Assembly (NCBI GenBank): GCA_947652115.1
Contig: OX393565.1
Span: 13,930,419-13,994,418, forward strand
From: Blastomussa wellsi
Taxonomy: Eukaryota > Cnidaria > Anthozoa > Scleractinia > Plerogyridae
Length of the DNA: 64,000 bases
Direction: 5' to 3'
Shown here: in pieces, positions 1 to 12,100 of the stretch
Position numbering within the stretch: position 1 is the stretch's first letter
Layout: every line of letters starts with the position of its first letter
The notes under the pieces: generated by a model
Told to the model about the DNA's origin: nothing
The model's database searches: none
Seen by the model: only the letters and a program-made list of their open reading frames with translations
Program-made: the position numbers and the translations under genes

Positions 1-8
1 TCAAGCCT

Positions 9-420
9 CCTTTAGGTGGCTCAAAACAGTTTCCAGCACTTTCAAAGACTTAGAATTTGATGGGTCATTATAACCACTCTTTATCAGTTGATGCTATAAT
101 CAATCATTGGTGAACACATTGTTATCATTTTCGTGACATAATAGGTTACCATAGAAACAATATGACCTGCTTAAAACACCCTTAATTTTAGCTTTAACTG
201 CTAATAACTCAAAAACGAGCTCGGTGACCCCCATTTTTATTATCGAATTTTAATAAGCATGAGAAGATGCAACTTTATGCAAAGTTTAAAAAACTTCTAT
301 GGAGGGGGCCACCTTAACTTTTCGAAAATTTAAAGTGGCTCTGAATCCCCTCCACAGAATTTTTTTAAAATTTTGTAGCAAATTGAAAGTGCTGGAAACT
401 GTTTTGAGCCACCTTAAAGG
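9..420. mobile_element. MITE-like element with ~37-bp inverted termini
   Basis: The left end (9-47) reads CCTTTAGGTGGCTCAAAACA onward; 384-420 carries its reverse complement with one extra base. The interior is AT-rich with no coding signal. No target duplication is clear, and the left end is close to the window edge. Confidence 0.6.
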
Positions 421-1705
421 CAGGGAAAAATAATGGAGGCATATTTTAATCATTCGTAGAGGAAAATATGCTGCAGAAGGAGAATCTTGGCATGGGTTCT
501 TGAAATTTGAGAACATGTTTTAAAAACAGTACCTGTACGCTGATAACATTTGGCGCCGGAACATTTCTGAATCTCAAGGCAAACGTTGCAGTTTGTATGC
601 AATTTGGTTAGTTCGAGGAGGCACGCATGTGATTTCAGTGGAGAAGCGAGTAGCTGTTGTATTTCCGATGTGACAGCCTTGTCAGATGAATAACCACAAG
701 TGACTCGTCACTGGCCGAAACTTATTGCCAACTCCCTTAATCTACCTGGTTTGGTGGCTTAAATTTAATAATTTAATGAGAATTCCATTGAAGTTTGCTG
801 ACTCACTTAATGTTAAGTGAGTTGGAAAAGTAACTGTTTTCACTGGATTTCGAGCTGTCACTTGTTAAGCTACCTGAAAAACTGCTTGTGAAAACGCGGC
901 CAATGTGATAGCAATGCAGAATATTTACAGTTAACAAATGGTAAATGCCATGGCATATACTGGTTAGGGATGCACGCGGGAGGTTGCTAAGCATGAAAGA
1001 CGTGTAAGTCACAAAAGGCGATAGGCGAGTGCACAACAGTTAGGTGTTTTACTTCAATTTCTCTGAGTTTTAACTGTCTTGATCGCTTTACGCCATGTCG
1101 CTTCACATCAGTGCACTAAACATCGTCAGCAGCGTATGCCCATGGGCAAGTAGTACACACTAAATTGACCAATCAGAACATGCGCTTTACCCAAGTTGTG
1201 CTATAATAATTATTGATGTCAACACTGGCCCACATGTCTTGAATATTGCAATGTAATAATTCCACAAAGTCATTCATTCCATCGGCAAAAATAAGGAGTC
1301 CAAGTTGCTGTTCGACAGCGATGTTGTTTTTAAAGGGACCTATAAATGTTAGACTACTGGGGAAAATATCAGAGTACAATTCTTAATTGTCTGGCCAGAA
1401 ACAAGGTGTGACTGAGCTAAAACTTACTTTGCCGGTTATTGTGACCGGAGACTACGGAAATTATTTTCAGCCCTCAACTATGGACTTCTGGGATTTAAGT
1501 TTCTCCTGAAATGGTGTATAAAGCCCTTATTCAGCTGATATCACCCCAATCCTTGATTTTGGGGATCTCTGTATAACAATGTTCCTCTGAACCCCAGAGA
1601 TGGGTACAGTGTATATTGAATAGTGAACCTTGTAAGGAAGCAAGTGATTTTTATCATTTAACTGTCCAGCATTGTCTCACAAGAAATAACATTTTGTGGG
1701 TATGG
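421..1705. other. No gene recognised; dispersed repeat at 1195-1475
   Basis: No coding signal is convincing. The segment 1195-1475 is a diverged copy of 11315-11575 (shared strings include TTGATGTCAACAC, GCTGTTCGACAGC, and ATTATTTTCAGCCCT at the end). It is one arm of an unnamed DNA-type repeat. Confidence 0.55.
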
Positions 1706-1711
1706 TATACC

Positions 1712-1888
1712 CAGGGTTTTCCTTTTCGGCCGGCGACCGGTGATTTTCGCCGCATGTGAACGGCTCCGTTGCCGGCAACTAAAAGAATCCTTGCTGTTAT
1801 ATAATTCAAAAGTTATATAATTCATACAAGCTGTCTCCGCCAGCTTCGCTTTCATCGACTTCAACTTTATTTGAAAAGGAAAACCCTG
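1712..1888. mobile_element. Small hAT-like MITE, TATACC target duplication
   Basis: Termini CAGGGTTTTCCTTTT and AAAAGGAAAACCCTG are inverted repeats, flanked on both sides by TATACC (1706-1711 and 1889-1894). The CAGGG start is typical of hAT elements, though those usually duplicate 8 bp; here I see 6. No coding capacity. Confidence 0.6.
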
Positions 1889-2549
1889 TATACCTAGAAA
1901 CAACCAACTGATGCAAAACGCAGGTTAGACAGTATAAAACATGTAACAGCTGTATAATATTTCACTTTCACAGAACTGCACTTATGTCCTTTTTTAGCAG
2001 AGCTCTGGTGGCCCAACGGGCTGCCAAGTGGAGCACCATACTCATTGAGAACTGTGCAGTCCATTTTTCATGGTCGAAATGGCTAGCGGAATGACTCACG
2101 GGCTCGTCACCCATGGCGGCCACGTTCCAAATTAGGTCAATCCTAGCTTCTCATTTACATCCTTGATATTGGATGTTCATGTTATGTCAATTGAGAGGTA
2201 TTCAGTGACCAACATCATATGACCACAACAGTCCTGGGCTCAGATGTAGAGCTCATCGAGGTCTAATTTGAGTTGTCGGGTTTTGATTCACCTGAGGTTG
2301 GAGCCAATTTTACTTTTTACTGTTATAATGTTCTTGTTGAAAAAATAAATGAAAAAGATGCTGTCTTCATGTCAGAGAACCAAAATTACTCGGGAGAATC
2401 AGAGGTTCGAACACGTAACCTTGTAAGGGAACTTTTGATCTCAAGACTAATGCCTAATGAACTGAGCTAATCCGACAGGCCTTGAAAGACTAATAGGAAG
2501 TGTTTGTTTCAAGGTGAAGGACATGTTTAGTTTTGATTTCCTTTTCTTA

Positions 2550-2691
2550 AGGTGGATTTCCGCAGTCGCGTAATTTTTTACGTGCGTAAATAAAATTATA
2601 GATGATGTATGGAAAACTTGCGCACATGTTTACGCAAGCCGTTCATACATTGTCTCGCACGTAAAAAACAAACGACAGTGGAAATCCACCT
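2550..2691. mobile_element. 142-bp MITE with GTGGATTTCC inverted ends
   Basis: AGGTGGATTTCCGCAGTCG at the left and CGACAGTGGAAATCCACCT at the right are inverted repeats; an inner pair around ACGTGCGTAAA / TTTACG continues the fold. No clear target duplication. Confidence 0.6.
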
Positions 2692-2929
2692 GCATTTGCT
2701 TTTTTAAAAAGTATTTTGACAATCTGTCAGCAAATGTGGAGCTGTGCTTTTAGGCTTGCCTAAATCTATATATTATTACCTGTTATGATATGGGGTAACC
2801 AGAGGTAGTATAGGGTACTGTTATGCATGATTTAGAAATTAAAGCTTCAAAATCCACATGGTTGGCTAAGCTGTTAAGTGTAAATGATAATTTTCCAGCT
2901 TTTAAAAATGTTTATTATTGTTTTTACAG

Positions 2930-3132
2930 TGCTACCCCTTCTACAAAGTATGGTTCTCGTAACAACTCTGGAGAAATTGTATTCTCATTCAACCCCAGGG
3001 GAGTTGATCCACAGGAGACAATCCAACAACATACACCAGCAACACATTTGACAGTGCAGTATGCGGGCCACAAGGAAGCTTTGTTGAGCATCTACAAATA
3101 CATGTTTCAAAAGCAAGTTGATAAGGCAGCTG
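2930..3132 (+). CDS. POLA2: POLA2 exon (SATPSTKYGSR block)
   Basis: Acceptor TTTTTACAG precedes 2930 and donor GTATGT follows 3132. The exon begins with the last base of a split codon and ends in phase 1. It encodes the conserved SATPS-KY-SR motif at the end of the linker and the start of the folded core, through KYMFQKQVDKAA. The exon upstream must end with two bases of a codon; I could not find it in 1-2929. Confidence 0.9.
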
Positions 3133-6100
3133 GTATGTTGTTATCCTTTCAGACAAATGTGCTGTTTTACTGTGTACAAGAAAGAAGTATAAAAGGACTG
3201 ACCCATAAAGTCTCTTAGTTTGTATTATCTTACAGCAGTAAATTAATTAAATTTACCAGGTCCTGTGTTTTCCAAGATAATTTGAATTTTTGTAATCTTA
3301 ACTGCACGTGATACAAATTTGACAGAATTTTTTGTGACTTTGCACTGAGTTAGGCTGAGAGTGTCCATTTCTCTAGTGCTTAGTGACCTCATTGATGATA
3401 TGGCAGAAAAATTGCAGACAAGCTTAGGAGTTGAGGAGTTCTCTAGTTTATGCGAGCCGACTCAGGTATGTATGTATTAGCATGAGTTGTCAAATTGGTT
3501 TTCAGTTTAAATCTGTTTCCAACCTACCTTAACAGTAGGGACAACCGCACATTTTAAAAAGGTATACCAGTTGTTATAGAATTGTTCTTGGGGTCTGTTG
3601 CTATGTTCCTTTCCCCTCCTGGGTGAGTTAATATTTTTCTTTCATGAAATTTTAATGTCGTTAGCAGTTTGCAGGTTGCATTTGGGCGATGAGTGATTTT
3701 TTTAACTGTTCAATGTGAGCCATTTTACCAGTTAATGGTCAATGGTTACTCGCTTGGTTGCGTAGCTGAATTAGTCAGTTTAAACGAGGAAATTCCCCTA
3801 GCATGCGTTTTTCATTTTTGATACAGGCTATACCTAAAATTTTGCAGTCATTCTGAAAAATTGTATGGTTTTTTTTTAATTTCAAATTTTTTGGCTAGAA
3901 AATGACGTCGCAAAGTTGGTGCAAAAATTTTTTAAAATTAATATGGAACATTTTATGATAGTTTCTGAAAGAACTTGTCACAATGATCCTGAAACTGAAT
4001 AAATTTCTGAAATATGTCAATCCAAACAAAAATTATGGTACATTAAAGTTTGAATTTTCTGCCATTTTGAACTACTTTTAGTAACAAAATGATGGGAAAT
4101 TCAAACTTCAGTCAGCGATGGCACGTGCGCACTACCCATTGACCAATAATATTAGCCTCTTGTGGGCTGATCACGTTTACCTTGTTTACAACTTAGTTAA
4201 CTGCTTTTACACAAGGTTTTCCTCGCATTTACTCCCAGTGACGTTGAAAGGTGGTTTTCGTTATCTTTACCTTTCTCTGCATGCTACTTTAGTTTATTTA
4301 TGGATTACAACAGGCTGATGAACAAAGTCCTTCGGCTGCTATGTCAACAAAAAAATCTCGAAGTCACAGGCAACGTTGCCCGTCTAATGGAACGACTAAA
4401 ATGTCAAGAAAATCGACCTAACAACCGCGGGCCAGCACGGCAGCCGAAATGCTGCAAATCTTCCCAAACCACTGCAACCCCGTCGTGCTCTGGAGTAGAA
4501 GCCAACAAAACTCCAACCGTCAACACTGATGTTTTGCCGCCCGATAACACCGGGATGTTATCACCTGACCAAACTGCACCGGCGACTCATGATACCCCAC
4601 CATCTGTTAATAACATCGAGCAAATCACTGCTATCGTATCAGTATCTGCTATCGACCCAAATGCTGTACAGCAGCTCATTCAAGTTTCTCCTTCCACTTC
4701 CAACTCCGGAGACATTGCAGCGCATGTGGATGACAAGACAAGGAAAGTGATCATCAAGGGTGAGTATGTTGATTTTGTATCGCTGCTCCCTGAAAACTCT
4801 ACCGTTAATTCTAATAGTACCAATTTATTTACCTGGACTTTCGACGGCGAGTCCTTGCCTATTTCATTTCCAAGCAGCAACCCAGAGGAGAGCTAGGAAG
4901 GTACCGATTGATTCTTTCGATCTCTGGTTGTCGGCCTTCTCGGTTTTTGCCACCATTATCCTCGCGCGGTGGATATGTTTGCGTACCTCTCCATCATACA
5001 GTTATACCTTGAAAAATTTACGGGCCTCTCACGCTCTATCTGTTTTGCCTGTGGGGGAGCTGGTCACCACTCTCACGTGTACCCGTTATTTTCCTCCAGG
5101 GAGAAGTCAGACCCCTGCCGAAATTACAACTGGGGATTCCCCTGCACCAGGACGCCCTGCCTCTATTCCCGCTGCTGCTCATATCCCAACTGCAAAGATG
5201 CCCACCCTGCCACCTCCCACACTGCCCTGCGCCCTGAAAAAGCTTCAAAGTCAAGTGATCACAGACTGCAATGATTTTCTATCTACTCTTAAACCTAGCA
5301 CTCCAATTAATGTTGACGTACTTGAATTTTACCTTACGGGCCACCCAGATATCTCCTTTGTATCCTCTTTATGCCGGGGGCTTAGGGAAGGTTTTCGCAT
5401 CGGCTATTCAGACCCCAGGGCCCACGCATCCTATCCCAACCTACGCTCAGCCAATGTACTCCCTACAGCCCTCGAAGAGGCCTTTCCTTTCCCCTCCTTT
5501 TAAAAAACTTTCGGATCTCCCCTTTTGGGTCTGGTCCCCAAGAAAAATTCAGGGAAATGGCGCACCATTTTTCACCTCTCTTACCCCATTACCCCCTATT
5601 GAGGACTACTCCCTACTGTCACCGTTGACAATGCCATCAATTTTCTCCTTTCCCTGGGTAAAGGGGCTCTGCTTTTCGCATAATTGAGGTTAACCCATTA
5701 GAGTGGGAACTGTTAGGCATACAATGGAAAGGGATGTACTTCTTTGATACAGTCCTCCCCTTTGAGCTTCGGTCAGCCCTCTATTTCTTTAATATGCTTT
5801 CCTAGGCCCTGGAGTGGATTATCTGCAACAAGCTCAACATCTCAGGGGTTCTGCACATTTTAGATGACTTTTTTATTGCCCTTCCCCCACCCCATTCCCA
5901 ATGTAACACTGCTTTGTGTCAGTTCCTGGCCCTGTTTACAGAGCTGGACATTCCTTTGGCCCTGGGTAAAACCTTCCCGTCCTCAACTCAGCTGGAGTTT
6001 ATGGGAATTCTCCTTGATTCCCTTAAAATGGGGGCCAGGCTTCCTGAGGACAAACTTGCAAGGCTCTGTTCTCTTGTTTCCTCCTGGCAGGCCAAAACCA

Positions 6101-9100
6101 GCTACCGCCTCCAAAATCTCCAGTCCATCATTGGATCCCTCCACTTTGCATGCAAGGTTGTAGTCCTGGGCCGGCCATTTCTACGCCGCATGATTGCCCT
6201 AACCTGTGGTCTGTCTGACCCTGCTGCTTTCATCTGCCTCGGAAAGGAATTTCACAAAGACCTTGACATGTTGGCACATTTCCTAGCCTCTTGGAATGGT
6301 GTGAGCTTGTTTCTACCCCCATTCTCCCCGCCACTGATTTTGTCCCCCTTTTTACTGACGTCGCAGGGTCGGTAGAGTATGGGGCATACCTTCATCCCTA
6401 CTGGTTCAATGGCAAGTGGCTACCCCAGCGCTGCCTAGGGTCTTCCCCTGGCAGGAGCTTTTCCCAATCTACGTAGCTTATGAGGTCTGGGGCCCTTTCT
6501 GGTGCAACAGCCACATTTGTTTCTCTTGTAATAACCAGGGTGTTGTTTCCATTCTAAACACTAAGCTCTAAAACCCCTCATATTATGGACCTCCTCAGAC
6601 CCATCGCACTCTCCACCCTGAAATATAACTTCACCCTTACTGCAGTTCATGTAGAGGGCCTTTAGAATGGCATTGCTGATGCCCTTTCTCGTTTCCAGAT
6701 AGGGCGTTTCAGGGAATTGGCACAAGAAGCCTCGCACACTGGCTACCCCATCCCAGAATGCATGATCAATATTTAACCGCCAAGGTCTCTGGATACCTCT
6801 GGGGTTCCCTCGCACCTGCCACTAGACAAACGTACGCGTCAGGCGAATAACAGTTTATTTTATTTTGCCTTCAGCATGGCCTTGTAACCCAGGCTACCCC
6901 TTTGCTCCCTCCTGGAGAGGTTACACTGATATATTTTGTATCCTTCTTAGCTGATTATGTCAAGTATCATACTATTAAGGTTTACTTAGCAGCGATACAA
7001 AATTTACATGTTGAGTTCAACTGCAGCCTCAATTTCGCCACCATGCCGCATCTTCAAAACACCCTTCAAGGGATCAAACGTGTCTTGGGGTCTTCTAGGT
7101 GCAACCGGCAGCCTATTACCCTCCCATGGTCATGGTTATGGTTAGGCCTCTTAGTTATGCCTTGGGGAACAAAGGGCCGCAACAGCATTCCTCCAGCGAA
7201 CACGGTTTTGGCTGGTCCTCTTCAGCTTGACCCAAGTCATTCCGGTGGCCTTCGCCTCAGCGTCAACACTCCTGCGCCAAGTCTGTCTGGGTCGGCCCAC
7301 TTTCCGTTTTCATTGTGGGTTCCAATCAAGAGCCTGTCTGGTGACACTGGATGTAGGCTTCCGTAGAGTGTGGCCAATCCATCCCCATTTTCTTTTCTTG
7401 ATGTCAATCTCAATTGGGGCTTGGCTTGCCCTGTCCCAAAGTTGTTCATTGGAGACAACTTCTGGCCACCTGATGTTGAGGATGTTTCTGAGACGTCTGT
7501 TGATGAATGTCTGAAGCTTGTGGGTGTTGGTCTTGGTTACACGCCACGTTTCCGAGCCATAAAGTAGCACTGACTTCACATTAGTGTTGAAGATCCAGAT
7601 CTTGTTGCAGAGTGAGAGGGCTTTTGATCTCCAGATTGGTCGTAAGATGTTAAAGGCGTGCCTCGCCTTGTTTATTTGGCACTTGATGTCCTCGTCTGTT
7701 CCCCCATCTTTGCTGACTATACTGCTCAGGTAAACAAACTTGTCCACTTCTTTGATGTCTTCTTGATGGAGGTGCACTGGGTCTTGCTGCTTTTTGCTCA
7801 CCCTCATAACCTCACAGGTGGCATCGTCATACAGTTGTTGGATGATGGTGACGAACTTCGGTGGAAAGCCGTAGTGATACATCAGTCTCCAGATGACGTC
7901 TCTGTCGACACTGTCGAAAGCCTTTGCAAAGTCGACGAAGACTGTGTACAGGGGGGGCCTGCCACTCCAGAGACTGCTCGATAATGATCCACAGTGTGGC
8001 AATGTAGTCTATGCATGATCTCTCTTGGCGAAAGCCTGCCTGCTCATCCCTCAGTGTTTTGTCGAGGGCGGTTTTCAGTCTCTCCAGGACCCTCCCCATA
8101 CTGCATACCCTTACCACTCACCAGACATAGATACCGTCATGCTCTGGGCCCCATTTACCCTGGCCTTTTTTAGCTTCTTGAGGTGCAGTGAACTAACATG
8201 TAATGGTCCTGTTCCTTTGGTTTGAATTGTCCTTTGATCTTTTGACCCATGTAAATAGGCTGGATATCAGCATCAATCTTTCGACTGAGGAACATAAACC
8301 TCCAATTGTAAATCAATGAAATGTTGTGTATTATTTCGAGTGTGATATGTCGGCTTCACAAGTCGACACCTACATCAACGTGTGGAGGAACATAGGCGAT
8401 CAACAATCGGCAACCATGTAAAAGATGAGCATGGAAAGGATCCAGAGATTATTTTAAACAATTTTAAGATTTTGAAAAAGTGTCAGAGTAAATTTGACTG
8501 TCTGATTTTTGAAATGCTTTTTATTCGCAAACTGACGATGAAAGGTGGTTTTCGTTATCTTTACCCCACCCACCCACCACATGTTTTTTTTTGCACTCTG
8601 TTGTGTAGTGCATTGATTTTTCCACTCTTTTTATCTTGTCATGATTTGTGAAAATTACCGAGTTGTAACTTGTTGGTTGTTTTGTCATTAAACGGTTGAG
8701 GGGACAAGTGTTGCTGGCGCCAACCCTTCAGTCCCACACTGAAGCGATGCCGGGGTAGTTTAGCTTGGGTGAGCTACAGTGGCCATGACCACTTCCCCTT
8801 GGTTATCTACCCTCCGGGAGCTTGGCATGGGGACACGCTGCTGCCAGCAACTTTTTCTCTGTCGCACCCATCTCATGGTCTTCCATGCCACTCGCTGACA
8901 CTAACCCCATCAACTGGCCTTGCATGTGGCAGGCAGCGCTCGGGTCCTGGACAACACTTGGCTGCTCCCCAACCTTTTCACCCATACACATTTGTCTTTT
9001 CTATTGTGCGTGACATTAATGTTAGATTAGATTAACATATTTCAGAAATTGTTTCAGTTTCAGGATCATGTCAGGAGGATGTCAAAATGTTCCATATAAA

Positions 9101-12100
9101 TTTTAAAAAAATTGGCACCATCTTTGTGACGTCATTTTCCTGCCAAAAAATTCTGAAATTCAAAAATGCAAAAACCAGGTGATTTTTCAGAATGACAAGT
9201 TCTATATTTGTGCAAAATTTCAGGTAGCCTGTGTCAAAATCGAAAAAGATGAATGAAGGTGAGCATTTTGGGGTCACTGTGTGTCCACTGTGCCATGTGT
9301 GCACTGTCCTAAATTAAATATTCTGCCAAGGGTTGCGCAGTGTTGAGTGTTCGCCTTCCACCAATGTGGCCCAGGTTTGATTCCTGGACTCGGCGTCATA
9401 AGTGGGTTGAGTTTGTTGGTTCTCTCTCTGGGTACTCCTGTTTACCCCTCTCCCAACATTTGATTTGATTCTCGTTGTTTGTCTCCTCAGTTAGAAAACT
9501 TTATTAAAGTGATTATTATGATATCAAATGTAAATACATGAAGAAACACATTTAACTCGGAAAAAAATCCAAGTCCCACATGGGATTCGAACCCTTGACC
9601 CTCTGTGATCTAGTCGGATGTTCTAACCAGTGAGCTACTGGAGACTATGGTGAGCAAGCAGGGTTGTCAGCAGGTTTTTTAGTAGCAGGTTCCATCCAAA
9701 AAGTAGGCGGCTATTTCCATTTTATTTCTCCAATATCACACTCCGAACTGACCTAACATTCAGAGTAGCCAGCACAGTATTCAGAATAGCCGGTGAAATG
9801 CGCCGGTTGCTGGCTTATTTTGACAACCCTGATCAAGGGTTAATTTGTGGGTCTTGACTGGAACAGCATCACGCGGCTACACAGCCAAGTAATGAGTGGC
9901 ACATGTGAACTCACTAACAGCAGCGCACTGTCACATTAAGGCATCTTTCACATGTGAACTCTAACAGCATCACGCTGTCACATTAAGGCTATCTAGATGC
10001 GTCCAACCACCCTCCAAAGTGTACTATAGAAACAACATGATATCAAATGTAAATACATGAACAGGGCTGAAAATAACGGCTGGTCAACGGACAATGTCCG
10101 GCCTGATTGGGGTTTTGACCGGTCAAACTTTCGCATTGCCAGTAATGTTGACCAGTCACATTCGACCACATGGAGGAAATAACTCTGTGTTGTTGTTTAC
10201 TATCAGAATGCATCTCGCTCACTGGTTTTGTTAAACTGAAAAGAAAATAAATTCTTGGGGAAAATGACTTAGGGTTTGCGAATCGCAAGACTCAAGTTAA
10301 AAGGTTGTTCATTTTTTCCAGCACGCAAATTAGTTCCAAAGCTCAGAAAAAAGTAACAGGTGCAATAAAAACTTTCGCTTCTTTTCAAGTTTATTCGTGT
10401 TTTGTGTTGCGTTTTCATTATTATACGGCGGTATGTCTGGAAACATGAGCTAAAGTTTTATTACGGAATGCAAAAATGAACGTGAAAGGTGACAGTATTC
10501 TTGGGATTGATATAGAGAAAAACTAATGAAAATATTCGAATTAAAAGAAGACCAGAAAGGTAATGGAAAAGAGTAAATATTTCACTAAAAATTGTAGCTG
10601 CGCATGTTGTGAGAATTGCAACCTACGGACTGTAACAAAATTAATCAATTAATTATATAGCTACATCATAATCCATTATTGTCAACAGATGCATTTTTTA
10701 TTAATTTTTATGAACTGTCCAAATTTAAAAAAAATTGGACAGTTTTTGCTCAGACTGTCCAATTTAAGAAAAATCTGGATACCTTCCATGAACTAATGAA
10801 TCGTCAAAAAAAAAAGAAGTTTGAAGGGTGAAACATGTAGTTTTGGATGCTATATAATTAATATGTAACAGGACTACATGCTTGGCCAATTTGACGATAA
10901 TTGGATTCAAAAAATTCCTTGGCCTGCCAAATTGGACTCAGAATTTTTACTCGTCCAATTATTTCCAAATTGGACAGCATGTAGTCCTATTACATATACT
11001 AATTCACGGCGCGATTTCACGGCTTGAAATTTGAAAATAATTGATCTCTCTTTATCCAGTTTGTTCACTTCAGTTTGCGTGAAAGTTTAAATCAAACAAA
11101 GTTTATTTAAAGTTTATTTCATTTGTTCACCTTTAATAGTAAATTTTACGTTTTCACAGTGAAAAAAACGAACAACAACTGGCTCAAGTCTTGCACATGG
11201 TAATCTGATATGCGTCACATTTTCGGCGAGTTTTCCCTTTTATTTGCTCACGTCACCACATCATCGCTTTACTAGCTCTTCAGCACAATGTGATAATGAT
11301 GCAGAATATTTACAGTATTTATTGATGTCAACACCGGACATCACGTCCTGAATATTGCAACGTAACAATTCTTCAAATTCATTCATTCATTCCATCAGCA
11401 AAACAGGGAGTCTGAATTGCTGTTCGACAGCACTGTTGTTTTAACTTAAGACTGCTAGGGGAAAATTGCAGGGTACAATTTTTCTTTGTCCAGACAGATA
11501 TGAGACATGACCAAGCTAAAACGTACTTGGCCGGTCATTGTGACCGAAGACTCTACGGAAATTATTTTCAGCCCTGATAAAGAAACACAAACTCGGAAAA
11601 AATCCGAGTCCCAGATGGGATTGGAACCCACGACCACCGTGATCTAGTAGGATGCTCTAACCACTCATTTACTGNNNNNNNNNNNNNNNNNNNNNNNNNN
11701 NNNNNNNNNNNNNNNNNNNNNNNNNNNNNNNNNNNNNNNNNNNNNNNNNNNNNNNNNNNNNNNNNNNNNNNNNNNNNNNNNNNNNNNNNNNNNNNNNNNN
11801 NNNNNNNNNNNNNNNNNNNNNNNNNNNNNNNNNNNNNNNNNNNNNNNNNNNNNNNNNNNNNNNNNNNNNNNNNNCGACCACCACCAGCGGACACATAATT
11901 TGGGACTTTAGAAAGTGACCATTTAATGGAGGGTGGTCGCTTAATAGAGTTCGCACTGTTGTAGCAATGACATTTTGGGAACCTGACCAGAAGGTATCTT
12001 CAGACTGTCAGTATCAATTTAAATAAGCTTTATTTTCAACAACAAAGTACAAACAGATTATTACAAAGAAATGTGCTGAGAAAGGGAAAGCTGAAGAAGG

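Noticed and set aside
2273..3218. Long frames 2273-2470 and 2823-3218 as intact small genes
   Set aside because: The first has no recognisable content. The second is an intron-plus-exon read-through around the POLA2 exon 2930-3132.
11568..11956. Open frames of 95-108 codons over 11568-11956
   Set aside because: Most of their length is the run of N; not real.
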